Source: JALNZF01 sp964447405
GTDB taxonomy: Bacteria > Nitrospirota > UBA9217
Reading direction: 5' to 3'
Length of the DNA stretch: 64,000 bases
Assembly: GCA_964447405.1 (NCBI GenBank)
Contig: CAYUSP010000004.1
Coordinates: 620,001-684,000 of the forward strand
The translations under genes and the position numbers were made by a program. Shown in pieces: positions 16,563 through 25,652 of the stretch (its first letter is position 1; every line of letters begins with the position of its first letter). The notes under the pieces were generated by a model. The model ran no database searches and was not told the DNA's origin. It saw only the letters and a program-made list of their open reading frames with translations.

Positions 16563-19500
16563 TTATCGAGCCGATGAAATATTTTCGAGCCCGATCACCC
16601 GTTCCTTTTCGTTCTTCCGCTCAATCAGCTCCACGTCAAGACAAAGGCTTTGCAGTTCTTTGATGAGAACATAGAACGATTCGGGCAGACCTGGTTCCAG
16701 TGTATTCTCACCCTTTACAATCGCCTCGTAGATCTTGGCGCGTCCTGACACATCGTCGGACTTTACCGTCAAGAACTCCTGAAGACAGTATGCTGCACCA
16801 TAGGCCTGGAGCGCCCAGACTTCCATTTCGCCAAGACGCTGGCCGCCGAATTGGGCCTTACCTCCGAGGGGCTGCTGGGTTACCAGAGAGTAGGGACCGA
16901 TGGAACGCGCGTGAAGCTTGTCATCGACAAGATGATGCAGTTTCAGCATGTACATGTAACCCACGGTAACCGGTTTGTCAAAGGGATCGCCGGTGCGACC
17001 GTCGAACAACTGTGACTGCCCGGTCGGAGGCATCTTCGCTTCCTTAAGCATGGACTTGATATGGTCCTCGGTAGCACCGTCGAACACTGGTGTTGCCACA
17101 TGCAGGCCAAGTGCCTTTGCCGCCCATCCTAGATGAGTTTCTAGAATCTGCCCGACATTCATACGCGAAGGTACGCCAAGCGGGTTCAGTACGATCTCAA
17201 CCGGTGTCCCATCAGGAAGGCATGGCATGTCTTCTTCAGGTACGATCTTGGAGACCACGCCCTTGTTCCCGTGTCTACCCGCCATTTTATCGCCTACCGA
17301 AAGTTTGCGCTTCATGGCAACATATACTTTTACCAGCTTCACCACGCCCGGCGGCAGATCGTCTCCGCGCTTTAAACGACCGATCTTTTCATCATAAATC
17401 GCCTCGAGTATGCTCAACTGATTTTCCGAGCTATCAAGAACCTCCTGAAGTTTAGCAGGATAGTCCTCCGATTCAACCTTGATCTTAGCCAGATCCTTTT
17501 CAGGCAGCTTGTCCAATATCTCAGCGGTTATCTTCTTACCCTTAGCCAACTCCGTTTTGCCCGTTTTGGAGTTCACGACCTTGTCTGCAGTGGTTTTACC
17601 GCTCAGAATCCGGCGGATGCGCTTAAACCTATCTTCCTTGACGGCTCGCATCTCATCTTGGTACTCTTTCTGCAAGCGGGATATCTCTTCGCTTTCCTGG
17701 GTCTTCAACCGCTCATTCTTATCCTCGCCTTTGCGGGAGAAAACCTTCACATCAATGACCGTTCCTTCGATACCGGGAGAAGCATACAGCGATGCATCAC
17801 GAACGTCGCCGGCCTTTTCACCGAAGATCGCGCGAAGAAGCTTTTCCTCCGGCGTCAATTGCGTCTCGCCTTTTGGCGTCACTTTGCCGATAAGAATGTC
17901 GCCGGGCATGACCTCTGCCCCGATGCGGATGATCCCGTTCTCATCGAGATTACGCAATGTCTCTTCGCCTAGGTTCGGGATGTCACGGGTAATGTCTTCC
18001 TTCCCGAGTTTGGTATCCCGGGCCTCAATCTCGAACTCCTCAATATGAATGGAGGTATAACGGTCCTCCTTCACAATCTTTTCACTGATGATGATAGCGT
18101 CTTCGTAATTATATCCGCTCCAGGGCATGAAGGCCACGAGCACATTCTGACCGAGCGCAAGTTCGCCAAGATCGGTCGCCGGGCCATCCGCGATCACCTG
18201 TCCCTTTTTCACCTTGTCGCCGCTACGCACAATAGGCTTTTGGTTCATGCAGGTATTCTGATTCGATCGGTAGAATTTCGTCAGGGGATGGGTGTCAATA
18301 ACTGTCCTACCCTTGGCATCTTCGCCTTTGACCGTAATGCGCGTTGAATCAACCGCCTCTACAATACCATCACGTTTCGCGGATACGATCGCACCCGAGT
18401 CTCTGGCGGCAACCCGCTCCATACCAGTTCCAACAATGGGCGCCTGAGGCCGGAGCAACGGTACCGCCTGGCGCTGCATGTTCGATCCCATGAGGGCGCG
18501 GTTCGCATCGTCATTCTCGAGGAAAGGGATGAGCGCCGCAGACACGGAGACGATCTGCTTCGGAGAGACATCCATGTACTGCACTTCCTCAGCGCTTACC
18601 AGTTTGAATTCACCGCCCACGCGCGCAGATACGCTCTCGACACCAATCCTGCCGCGTCCGTCTACCGGAGTATTGGCCTGAGCGATCACATAGTTCTCCC
18701 CGTCAACTGCGGACAGGTACTCTATTTCGTCAGTTACTTTGCTATCCTTGACCTTTCGGTACGGGGCTTCGATAAAGCCGTAGTCATTTACTCTGGCATA
18801 GGTAGCCAGAGATACAATGAGGCCGATATTCGGACCTTCAGGAGTCTCGATGGGGCAGATCCTGCCATAGTGGGTCGCGTGTACGTCTCGCACTTCGAAA
18901 CCAGCCCGCTCCCGTGTGAGGCCGCCTGGCCCGAGGGCAGAAAGTCTGCGCTTATGTGTGATCTCAGCAAGCGGATTCGTCTGATCCATAAACTGCGAGA
19001 GCTGACTGGAACCGAAAAACTCCTTAACAGCTGCAATAACCGGTTTGGGATTGATGATATCATGAGGCATGAGAGCATCGACGTCCTGAAGGCTCATGCG
19101 TTCCTTAATGGCGCGCTCCATGCGCGCCAATCCCACCCGTATCTGGTTCTCCAGAAGCTCACCCACCGATCGGACTCGCCGATTGCCGAGATGATCAATA
19201 TCGTCCACCTCTCCCCTGCCGGTCCGGAGATTAACGAGATATCGGATAACTTCAACCACATCCTGCGCATTGAGCGTGGTCTTTTCGATCGGAATATCCA
19301 GCTTTAATTTCTTATTCAGCTTAAGTCGTCCGACGGGCGAGAGGTCATAACGCTTTGCATTGAAGAACATGCTTGTGAACAATTTGCGAGCCATGTCGAC
19401 CGTCGGTGGTTCTCCTGGCCTCATCTTGCGGTAGATTTCGAGGAGAGCTTCGTCCGAGGACTGCACTTTATCCGAGAGAAGCGTATCCCTCATTGCTGAG

Positions 19501-20555
19501 ATCACATGGATGCCATCCATATAGATCACTTCGAGCTTTTCCACCTTGGTAGCACTGACCTGAGTCAGGAATGCTTCCGTGATCTTGTCATTCGCAGCCA
19601 ACAAAACTTCTCCCGTCTCAGGATCGATCACATCCCGCAGGACGGCCCGATCAATAAGCTCTTCCCGGGCAATAGGTATCTCGGTTATGCCGGCAGCTTC
19701 CATCTTCTTCAGGGCGCCGCGCGTCATCTTGGCCCCTTCTTTGACGATCTGTTCGCGAGATGTTTTATCAGTGATGGTTATGGGAGCCTTGAGTCCTGCA
19801 AGCACATCGGCGCGTATGCCACGGGTGAAAACATCCTTCTTGATCTTTATATCCTCGATGGGATAATACATTCTGAGCAAGTCTTCGTTCGAATAACCAA
19901 ATGCTTTGAGCAGGATAGTTGCCGGGATCTTCCTGCGCCTGTCGATCCGCACATAGACGATGTCCTTCACATCGAATTCGAAATCAAGCCATGACCCCCG
20001 ATAAGGTATGATGCGGGCGGAGTAAAGAATCTTTCCGCTCGCATGGGTCCTGCCCTTGTCGTGGGTGAAGAAGGCCCCAGGGGAACGGTGAAGCTGACTT
20101 ACGACCACCCGCTCGGTCCCATTTACAATAAAGGTACCCGTCTCGGTCATTAGCGGAAGATCCCCGACATAGACCTCCTGCTCCTTGATATCCTTGACCC
20201 GCTTTGTTGCGGTTTGTTCGTCCTTCTCGAAAAACACAAGACGTGTCTTGATTTTAAGAGGAGCCGCAAATGTGGCACCTCGCTGCAGACATTCCCAGAT
20301 GCTATACTTTGGATCACCCAGTGAGTAGCCGAGATAGTCTACCATCGCGGTTTCATTGAAGTCATAAATGGGGAACACGCTTTTGAAGGCGGCCTGCAGC
20401 CCCATCTCTTTTCTCTTTTCAGACGCGAGTTCCTTCTGAAGAAAATAGTCATAGGAGCGTTTCTGAATCTCAATCAGATCAGGAATTTCCAGGATCGTAG
20501 GGATCTTTGAAAAATCCTTTCGTACGCGAACAAGCTCTCTTTTTTCCTTAGACAT
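16563..20555 (-). CDS. rpoB: DNA-directed RNA polymerase subunit beta
   Basis: The beta subunit forms the other half of the RNA polymerase active-site cleft. The 1330-residue protein contains the rifampicin-binding cluster (FFGSSQLSQFMDQTNPLAEI, HKRRLSALGPGGLTRERAG), with the sensitive-type Asp, His and Ser residues. Family blocks GYNYEDAIIISE and GDKMAGRHGNKGVVS are also present. The ATG at 20555 follows an AAGGGG site at seven bases. It is preceded by rplL and an attenuator-like hairpin, and is co-transcribed with rpoC. Confidence 0.99.
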   Translation of the reverse strand: MSKEKRELVRVRKDFSKIPTILEIPDLIEIQKRSYDYFLQKELASEKRKEMGLQAAFKSVFPIYDFNETAMVDYLGYSLGDPKYSIWECLQRGATFAAPLKIKTRLVFFEKDEQTATKRVKDIKEQEVYVGDLPLMTETGTFIVNGTERVVVSQLHRSPGAFFTHDKGRTHASGKILYSARIIPYRGSWLDFEFDVKDIVYVRIDRRRKIPATILLKAFGYSNEDLLRMYYPIEDIKIKKDVFTRGIRADVLAGLKAPITITDKTSREQIVKEGAKMTRGALKKMEAAGITEIPIAREELIDRAVLRDVIDPETGEVLLAANDKITEAFLTQVSATKVEKLEVIYMDGIHVISAMRDTLLSDKVQSSDEALLEIYRKMRPGEPPTVDMARKLFTSMFFNAKRYDLSPVGRLKLNKKLKLDIPIEKTTLNAQDVVEVIRYLVNLRTGRGEVDDIDHLGNRRVRSVGELLENQIRVGLARMERAIKERMSLQDVDALMPHDIINPKPVIAAVKEFFGSSQLSQFMDQTNPLAEITHKRRLSALGPGGLTRERAGFEVRDVHATHYGRICPIETPEGPNIGLIVSLATYARVNDYGFIEAPYRKVKDSKVTDEIEYLSAVDGENYVIAQANTPVDGRGRIGVESVSARVGGEFKLVSAEEVQYMDVSPKQIVSVSAALIPFLENDDANRALMGSNMQRQAVPLLRPQAPIVGTGMERVAARDSGAIVSAKRDGIVEAVDSTRITVKGEDAKGRTVIDTHPLTKFYRSNQNTCMNQKPIVRSGDKVKKGQVIADGPATDLGELALGQNVLVAFMPWSGYNYEDAIIISEKIVKEDRYTSIHIEEFEIEARDTKLGKEDITRDIPNLGEETLRNLDENGIIRIGAEVMPGDILIGKVTPKGETQLTPEEKLLRAIFGEKAGDVRDASLYASPGIEGTVIDVKVFSRKGEDKNERLKTQESEEISRLQKEYQDEMRAVKEDRFKRIRRILSGKTTADKVVNSKTGKTELAKGKKITAEILDKLPEKDLAKIKVESEDYPAKLQEVLDSSENQLSILEAIYDEKIGRLKRGDDLPPGVVKLVKVYVAMKRKLSVGDKMAGRHGNKGVVSKIVPEEDMPCLPDGTPVEIVLNPLGVPSRMNVGQILETHLGWAAKALGLHVATPVFDGATEDHIKSMLKEAKMPPTGQSQLFDGRTGDPFDKPVTVGYMYMLKLHHLVDDKLHARSIGPYSLVTQQPLGGKAQFGGQRLGEMEVWALQAYGAAYCLQEFLTVKSDDVSGRAKIYEAIVKGENTLEPGLPESFYVLIKELQSLCLDVELIERKNEKERVIGLENISSAR

Positions 20556-20705
20556 TATCGCACCCCTTCAACCACAATAAAATACACATTGAAAAATGCA
20601 GCCGGAAAGATCACGGTGGCTGGCGCCCCAATACATCATTTATCACTGTGTACTTTGTGTCTCTTTATGCTGATTTTTCCCACCTTCACGCACTCTATCC
20701 ATAAA

Positions 20706-20753
20706 CGCAAAAAGTCCTCTGCCCTCCGGGCCGATTCCGGAGGGCAAGGACTT
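20706..20753 (-). terminator. Attenuator/terminator hairpin between rplL and rpoB
   Basis: A long inverted repeat spans 20712-20753. The outer arms AAGTCCT/AGGACTT and the inner arms GCCCTCCGG/CCGGAGGGC flank a seven-base loop. On the minus strand it runs straight into TTTTTGCGTTT, so it has the form of a Rho-independent terminator. It lies 23 bases after rplL and 150 before rpoB. The E. coli rplL-rpoB attenuator sits in the same place, where partial termination sets the ribosome-to-polymerase ratio. That role here is inference. Confidence 0.85.
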
Positions 20754-20775
20754 GGTAATTGAGATAGAGTGTAGA

Positions 20776-21150
20776 TTACTTGATCTCGACGGTTGCCCCG
20801 GCATCGGTGAGTTTTTTCTTCATGGTTTCAGCTTCTTCCTTGGCGACCCCGGTCTTTACCGGTTTCGGTGCGCCTTCCACCAAATCCTTCGCCTCCTTGA
20901 GGCCAAGTCCAGTAAGCTCGCGAACCACTTTAATGACGTTGATCTTCTGGGCACCGGCACTTGCCAGTACTACGTCGAATGCCGTTTTTTCCTCAACAGC
21001 TGCCGCACCTGCACCTGCTCCTGCAGCCGCAACGGCCACGGGTGCCGCTGCAGACACGCCCCACTTCTCTTCGAGCATCTTACTCAAATCTGCCGCCTCA
21101 AGAACGGTCAAACCGCTCAGTTCATCAACAAGTCTCGCTAAATCCGCCAT
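20776..21150 (-). CDS. rplL: 50S ribosomal protein L7/L12
   Basis: L7/L12 forms the flexible stalk that recruits translational GTPases. The 124-residue product has the N-terminal dimerisation helix (LVDELSGLTVLEAADLSKML) and an Ala/Gly-rich hinge. The C-terminal domain contains EKTAFDVVLASAGAQKINVIK and ends GATVEIK. It is preceded by rplJ, whose product anchors it, and followed by the attenuator hairpin. Confidence 0.98.
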   Translation of the reverse strand: MADLARLVDELSGLTVLEAADLSKMLEEKWGVSAAAPVAVAAAGAGAGAAAVEEKTAFDVVLASAGAQKINVIKVVRELTGLGLKEAKDLVEGAPKPVKTGVAKEEAETMKKKLTDAGATVEIK

Positions 21151-21223
21151 GTATCAATTCCTCCTAAAGTGTATAAACTTTTTTTAATACGCGCCCGTAA
21201 CTGGGTGCGGTTCTAATGCCTGG

Positions 21224-21736
21224 TTACCCTTTGTCTGCCTTTGCCTTCATAACTCTGGCGAGCTGACCGCCCGGGGCTGCAAGCACGCCAACTATCCTCG
21301 ATGCAGGCGCCTGCAGAAGACCGACGATCTTCCCGCGGAGCGCGTTGAGCGACGGCAGCGTTGCCAGGGTCCTGATGTCCGCCTGCTTGAGCAACTTTCC
21401 CTCGAGCACGCCAACCTTGAGCTCCAGTTTTGCCTGAGTCTTGGCGAAATCGAACAACACTCGGGAAGGCGCAACCACATCATCATACCCAAGCGCAATG
21501 CCCACAGGGCCGACGAAGTAGTCCTTAAGCGGTTCAAGACCTGTTCCTTCCGCCGCTTTCCTTGCCAGCGTATTTTTCACTACGCGGTATTCAACATGGG
21601 CCTTGCGCAACTTCGCTCGAAGATCCGTTATTTGCTCCACGTTAATCCCGGAGTATCCGGTTATAACCGCTGTCTTGGCACGAACGAACTTCTCATGCAG
21701 CTCGTCTATGGCTTCTTTTTTTTCCTGCTTATTCAC
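21224..21736 (-). CDS. rplJ: 50S ribosomal protein L10
   Basis: L10 anchors L7/L12 dimers on the stalk base. I start at a GTG (21736) giving 170 residues, MNKQEKKEAIDELHEKF, which matches the family start. AAGGAGG lies five bases upstream. The open frame extends to 21820, but those 28 residues fall inside the leader RNA. The body contains AVITGYSGINVEQITDLRAKLR and VKNTLARKAAEGT. The C-terminal helices that bind L7/L12 are present. Autogenous control through the upstream leader is likely. Confidence 0.97.
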   Translation of the reverse strand: MNKQEKKEAIDELHEKFVRAKTAVITGYSGINVEQITDLRAKLRKAHVEYRVVKNTLARKAAEGTGLEPLKDYFVGPVGIALGYDDVVAPSRVLFDFAKTQAKLELKVGVLEGKLLKQADIRTLATLPSLNALRGKIVGLLQAPASRIVGVLAAPGGQLARVMKAKADKG

Positions 21737-21820
21737 GCGTTCCTCCTTTCTTTTAAAATCCCCGACGACCAGCCCGGGAATCTTAAAAGAAGGTGTCGTA
21801 ATCATACATCCTCTTTTCAA

Positions 21821-21910
21821 CCCGGGTCTCGGCAGGCTCCTTTTTCGGAATTAAACCAACGAAGACCATCCTGCAGTCTTCATTGGCGCCTGCTGTCTCG
21901 GACCACACCC
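21821..21910 (-). promoter_or_regulatory. L10 leader RNA (autoregulatory site for L10/L12)
   Basis: Upstream of rplJ the minus strand shows the hallmark elements of the ribosomal protein L10 leader. GCAGGC (21888-21893) pairs with GCCTGC (21831-21836), followed by CGAGACC. The enclosed region has a GAAGAC/GTCTTC hairpin and the TTTAATTCCG block. The L10-L12 complex binds this class of leader and represses translation or transcription of rplJL. I recognised it by motif. A covariance-model search would settle the exact ends. Confidence 0.8.
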
Positions 21911-21948
21911 CGCTATCCGGAGCCGACCTTTATTGAATGTTCGCCTTC

Positions 21949-22650
21949 TTAATCTGTAATCCTTTCGACAAGGGCCGTATCCATTTTTATGCCTGGCCCC
22001 ATCGTTGTAGAAATTGTCACGTTCTTAAGATACCTGCCTTTGCTCGATGAAGGCTTGGCCTTTAAAATAGACTCGAGCACTGCTTTGGCATTACCTATCA
22101 GCTTATTCTCATCGAATGACACCTTGCCAACAGGTACATGCACAATACCCGCTTTTTCGACGCGATATTCGACTTTACCTGCCCTGATGTCCTTAATCGC
22201 CTTTGCAACGTCAAAAGTAACCGTGCCCGTCTTGGGATTCGGCATCAAGCCGCGAGGGCCAAGCACCTTGCCAAGTCTGCCAACGAGACCCATGATGTCC
22301 GGCGTTGCTACGACTGTATCGAAATCCGTCCAGCCTTCCTTTTGAATCTTATCAGCCAGGTCCTCAGCTCCCACATATTCGGCGCCGGCATCCCGTGCCT
22401 CTTTGTCCTTCTCACCCTTGGCGAATACCAGGATTCTAACTTTTTTACCGGTGCCATGTGGAAGAACGACCGTTCCACGAACCATCTGGTCCGCCTGCTT
22501 AGGATCCACACCAAGGTTAACTGCCAGGTCTACCGTCTCATCAAACTTGGTACTGGCTATTTTTTTTGCCAGAGCTACAGCCTCTTCGAGGCTATATAAT
22601 TTGATCCTATCCACCAGTGCTGCAGCTGCTTTATACTTTTTCCCTGCCAT
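21949..22650 (-). CDS. rplA: 50S ribosomal protein L1
   Basis: L1 forms the mobile stalk that helps deacylated tRNA leave the E site, and is a translational repressor of its own operon in E. coli. The 233-residue sequence has the characteristic VDLAVNLGVDPKQADQMVRG and the central domain with TPDIMGLVGRLGKVLGPRG. It also has the GRYLKNVTISTTMGPG stretch near the C terminus. It follows rplK at about 110 bases. Confidence 0.98.
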   Translation of the reverse strand: MAGKKYKAAAALVDRIKLYSLEEAVALAKKIASTKFDETVDLAVNLGVDPKQADQMVRGTVVLPHGTGKKVRILVFAKGEKDKEARDAGAEYVGAEDLADKIQKEGWTDFDTVVATPDIMGLVGRLGKVLGPRGLMPNPKTGTVTFDVAKAIKDIRAGKVEYRVEKAGIVHVPVGKVSFDENKLIGNAKAVLESILKAKPSSSKGRYLKNVTISTTMGPGIKMDTALVERITD

Positions 22651-22760
22651 GACCTCTCCTCGCGGTAGTAGTGGCCGTTGACGGCCTCCCGCATTTTTCC
22701 TTCGTAATTGGAGCCTGCAGATTGAAGATCTACATCCACAATCTAAAACTCCGCCGTGAA

Positions 22761-23186
22761 CTACTCTACAACTTCCAATCCCATGCTCTTTGCAGAGCCT
22801 TCAATCATGCGCATGGCCGACTCAATACTGGCAGCATTCAAATCAGGAAGCTTCGTTTGTGCAATTTCCCGAATCTGTGCCTTGGTGACCTTGCCTACCT
22901 TATCCTTGTTCGGAACACCGGAACCCTTGACGATGCCAGCAGCTTTTTTGAGGAGTTCGGCAGCCGGGGGTGTCTTAGTAATAAAGGTAAAAGTCCGGTC
23001 CGAATAAACCGAAATGATGACCGGCACAATGGTGTCACCCATCTTTTGTGTCTTGGCATTGAATGCCTTGCAGAACTCCATGATGTTGACGCCATGCTGA
23101 CCAAGAGCAGGCCCCACCGGAGGTGCAGGGTTCGCCTTGCCTGCCGGGACCTGAAGCTTGATTTTTGCTTTAATTTCTTTAGCCAT
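22761..23186 (-). CDS. rplK: 50S ribosomal protein L11
   Basis: L11 binds the GTPase-associated centre of 23S rRNA and is the thiostrepton target. The 141-residue protein has the N-terminal proline-rich block GKANPAPPVGPALGQHGVNI and the RNA-binding C-terminal domain. Length is standard. It lies between nusG and rplA, as in most bacteria. Confidence 0.98.
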   Translation of the reverse strand: MAKEIKAKIKLQVPAGKANPAPPVGPALGQHGVNIMEFCKAFNAKTQKMGDTIVPVIISVYSDRTFTFITKTPPAAELLKKAAGIVKGSGVPNKDKVGKVTKAQIREIAQTKLPDLNAASIESAMRMIEGSAKSMGLEVVE

Positions 23187-23239
23187 TGATTTACTCCTGC
23201 TCTACGTTATCAGAATGTTGAATTTATCTGTCTTATTTC

Positions 23240-23782
23240 TTATTTTTCTTTTTCCCGCTCAACCTGCAGAAATTCCAACTCGACAGGTGTTGATCGCCCA
23301 AAGATGCTCACCATCACTCTGAGCCGGCCCTGCGTAGGGTTGACATCTTCCACAGTACCGATAAAACTGCTGAAGGGGCCATCGATTACCCTGACCCGAT
23401 CACCTTTTTGATAAGCCTGCTTCGGCTGAGCCTGAGCAACGGCACCCTCCTCAGCCTGCTTCAAAATTGTTTTCACTTCATCATCGCTCAACGGGGTGGG
23501 ATTTGTGCTACCGCCGACGAATCCTGTGACCTTCGGAGTATCCTTGATGACATGCCACGTATCATCATCCATTTCCATCTCAACGAGGATGTAGCCGGGG
23601 AAAAACTTCCGCTGCGACTTGCGCTTCTTCCCTGCCTTGATCGAAAGCACTTCTTCCGTTGGGACCAGTATCTGGCCAATCTTTTCCTGCAGCACAAGTT
23701 TTGAGACTGTTTCAAGGATACTTGTTTTCACCTTGTTCTCAAAACCCGCATATGTATGTACTACGTACCAGTTCATCGGCAT
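23240..23782 (-). CDS. nusG: Transcription termination/antitermination factor NusG
   Basis: NusG binds RNA polymerase and couples it to S10 or Rho. The 180-residue protein has the NGN domain (NWYVVHTYAGFENKV, FPGYILVEMEMDDDTWHVI) and a C-terminal KOW domain (KGDRVRVIDGPFSSFIGTV). A second in-frame ATG at 23776 gives MNWYVVHT and could be the true start, since neither has a strong ribosome site. It is downstream of secE by 12 bases, the classical pair. Confidence 0.98.
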   Translation of the reverse strand: MPMNWYVVHTYAGFENKVKTSILETVSKLVLQEKIGQILVPTEEVLSIKAGKKRKSQRKFFPGYILVEMEMDDDTWHVIKDTPKVTGFVGGSTNPTPLSDDEVKTILKQAEEGAVAQAQPKQAYQKGDRVRVIDGPFSSFIGTVEDVNPTQGRLRVMVSIFGRSTPVELEFLQVEREKEK

Positions 23783-23794
23783 ATTTTTTCTTTC

Positions 23795-23986
23795 TTATTT
23801 ATTCAGGAAGGCAAGAGTGATGATCTTCCCCAACGCCATATCTACCAAACCAAGGAAAAAGGCCGCGATGAGCACCGTAATGATCACCACCCAGGTAGAA
23901 CCGATGACCTCCTTCTTTGTCGGAAACACTACTTTCTTTAGTTCCAGCATCACTTCTTTGAAGAATTCCGCAATTTTGTTAAACAT
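23795..23986 (-). CDS. secE: Preprotein translocase subunit SecE
   Basis: SecE clamps SecY in the protein-conducting channel. The 63-residue single-span form starts MFNKIAEFFKEVMLELKKVV. It has the conserved amphipathic segment ending in FPTKKEV, followed by one transmembrane helix (STWVVIITVLIAAFFLGLVD). The open frame continues upstream through the tRNA-Trp gene, so the ATG at 23986, with GAGG upstream, is the true start. It pairs with nusG. Confidence 0.97.
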   Translation of the reverse strand: MFNKIAEFFKEVMLELKKVVFPTKKEVIGSTWVVIITVLIAAFFLGLVDMALGKIITLAFLNK

Positions 23987-24017
23987 GGGAAAAGCCTCTT
24001 TCTTCACATAAGGAATT

Positions 24018-24093
24018 TGGCAGGCCAGGAGGGACTCGAACCCCCAGCAGCCGGATTTGGAGTCCGGAGCTCTACCATTAGAGCTACTGGCCT
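24018..24093 (-). tRNA. tRNA-Trp (anticodon CCA)
   Basis: The 76-base minus-strand sequence folds into a full cloverleaf. It has a 7-bp acceptor stem from AGGCCAG, the D-arm GTAGAGC, anticodon stem CCGGA/TCCGG around CTCCAAA, and T-arm GGTTCGAGTC. The 3' CCA is encoded in the DNA. It sits between rpmG and secE, a common bacterial position. Confidence 0.97.
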
Positions 24094-24129
24094 GTGACCT
24101 ACTCAGCAGCATCCTCCAGGTAACGCAGA

Positions 24130-24282
24130 TTACGCCTTGGTTTCCTTGTGAGTTGTGTGTTTTCTACAGAACCGGCAATACTTGTCCAAGTTCAGCTTAT
24201 CAGGGGTGTTCCTCTTGTTCTTTGTTGTCGAATAGTTCTTTCGCTTGCACTCGCCGCAAGCAAGTAATACGATCTCACGCAT
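24130..24282 (-). CDS. rpmG: 50S ribosomal protein L33, zinc-binding form
   Basis: This 50-residue protein was found by direct translation. It begins MREIVLLACGECKRKNYSTT and ends KHTTHKETKA. L33 lies near the E site. Two CxxC motifs (CGEC and CRFC) make it the zinc-binding variant. It is located between tuf and tRNA-Trp, upstream of secE-nusG, the usual order. Its size falls below common gene-calling limits. Confidence 0.96.
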   Translation of the reverse strand: MREIVLLACGECKRKNYSTTKNKRNTPDKLNLDKYCRFCRKHTTHKETKA

Positions 24283-24378
24283 ATCAATAGCCTCACATTC
24301 TATTTCGAATTTTGGATTTTGGATTTTGGATAGCTTATGTTTTTATGCCAATTCCGCGATCCACTATCCGCAATTTAT

Positions 24379-25578
24379 TTACTCGATCACTTCGGTGATA
24401 ACCCCTGCGCCCACGGTCCTGCCGCCCTCGCGAATGGCGAACCGGAGCTCCTTGTCCATGGCGATCGGCATGATCAGCTCCACCGTGCAGCTCATGTTGT
24501 CGCCCGGCATCACCATCTCAACACCCTCGGCAAGTTTTACCACTCCCGTCACATCCGTTGTCCGGAAGTAAAACTGAGGACGATACCCATTGAAAAACGG
24601 GGTGTGGCGGCCGCCTTCTTCCTTCGTCAATATGTACGCTTCCGCCTTGAACTTCATGTGCGGCGTTATGCTGCCAGGCTTCGCCAATACCATTCCGCGC
24701 TCTACGTCTTCCTTCTTGATGCCTCGGAGGAGCACGCCAACGTTGTCTCCTGCCTCGCCCTGGTCCAGAAGCTTCCGGAACATCTCAACACCCGTGACCA
24801 CGGTCTTCTGTGTGGGCTTAATGCCCACAATCTCGATTTCCTCGCTTACCTTTACCACTCCGCGCTCGATCCTGCCCGTAACCACGGTGCCGCGACCAGC
24901 GATGGAGAACACGTCTTCCACTGGCATAAGATAGGGTTTGTCTACTTCACGCTTGGGCTGGGGGATGTAGCTGTCAAGAGCTGCCATAAGCTCATGAATG
25001 CTTTTGTACTCAGGAGCATTAATATCCTTGCTCTCGCTCTGGAGGGCCTTTAAGGCGCTCCCTTTGACGATCGGGGTTTTATCACCCGGGAACTGGTACT
25101 TGGTCAGTAGCTCCCGAATCTCGAGTTCCACGAGTTCAATAAGCTCGGGGTCGTCTACCATGTCAATTTTGTTCATGTAGACGACGATATACGGCACGCC
25201 GACCTGTCGGGCGAGCAGGATATGCTCGCGGGTCTGTGGCATGGGGCCGTCTGCCGCGGAAACCACGATAATTGCGCCATCCATCTGGGCGGCTCCGGTG
25301 ATCATGTTCTTGATGTAGTCGGCATGGCCGGGGCAGTCCACATGGGCGTAGTGACGGTTGTCCGTCTGATATTCCACGTGTGCCGTAGCAATCGTGATGC
25401 CGCGCTCTCGTTCTTCCGGCGCCTTGTCGATATTGTCGTACGAAACAAATGTCGCGAAGTTCTTGAACGACAGCACCTTTGTGATGGCCGCCGTTAAGGT
25501 CGTCTTGCCGTGGTCAACGTGGCCGATGGTGCCCACGTTCAAATGCGGTTTTGTCCTCTCAAATTTTGCCTTTGCCAT
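24379..25578 (-). CDS. tuf: Elongation factor Tu, copy 2 (tRNA-tufB operon)
   Basis: The 399-residue product is identical to that of copy 1 at 7894-9093, offset by 16485 bases, with all GTPase motifs intact. The frame continues 11 codons upstream to 25611, but the ATG at 25578 with GGAGG upstream is the family start. It is preceded by four tRNA genes in the order Thr, Tyr, Gly, Thr, as in the enterobacterial tufB operon. It should therefore be transcribed from the tRNA promoter. Confidence 0.99.
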   Translation of the reverse strand: MAKAKFERTKPHLNVGTIGHVDHGKTTLTAAITKVLSFKNFATFVSYDNIDKAPEERERGITIATAHVEYQTDNRHYAHVDCPGHADYIKNMITGAAQMDGAIIVVSAADGPMPQTREHILLARQVGVPYIVVYMNKIDMVDDPELIELVELEIRELLTKYQFPGDKTPIVKGSALKALQSESKDINAPEYKSIHELMAALDSYIPQPKREVDKPYLMPVEDVFSIAGRGTVVTGRIERGVVKVSEEIEIVGIKPTQKTVVTGVEMFRKLLDQGEAGDNVGVLLRGIKKEDVERGMVLAKPGSITPHMKFKAEAYILTKEEGGRHTPFFNGYRPQFYFRTTDVTGVVKLAEGVEMVMPGDNMSCTVELIMPIAMDKELRFAIREGGRTVGAGVITEVIE

Positions 25579-25652
25579 GCTGTCCGCCTCCTGATGGGAA
25601 GTGAAAAACAAACATTACTATTCACTTATATATAAATATAAGGTCTACGTAC

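Noticed and set aside
24379..25578. Second tuf as an assembly duplicate
   Set aside because: The flanking sequences are different and meaningful on both sides (tRNAs and rpmG versus fusA and rpsJ), as in many bacteria.
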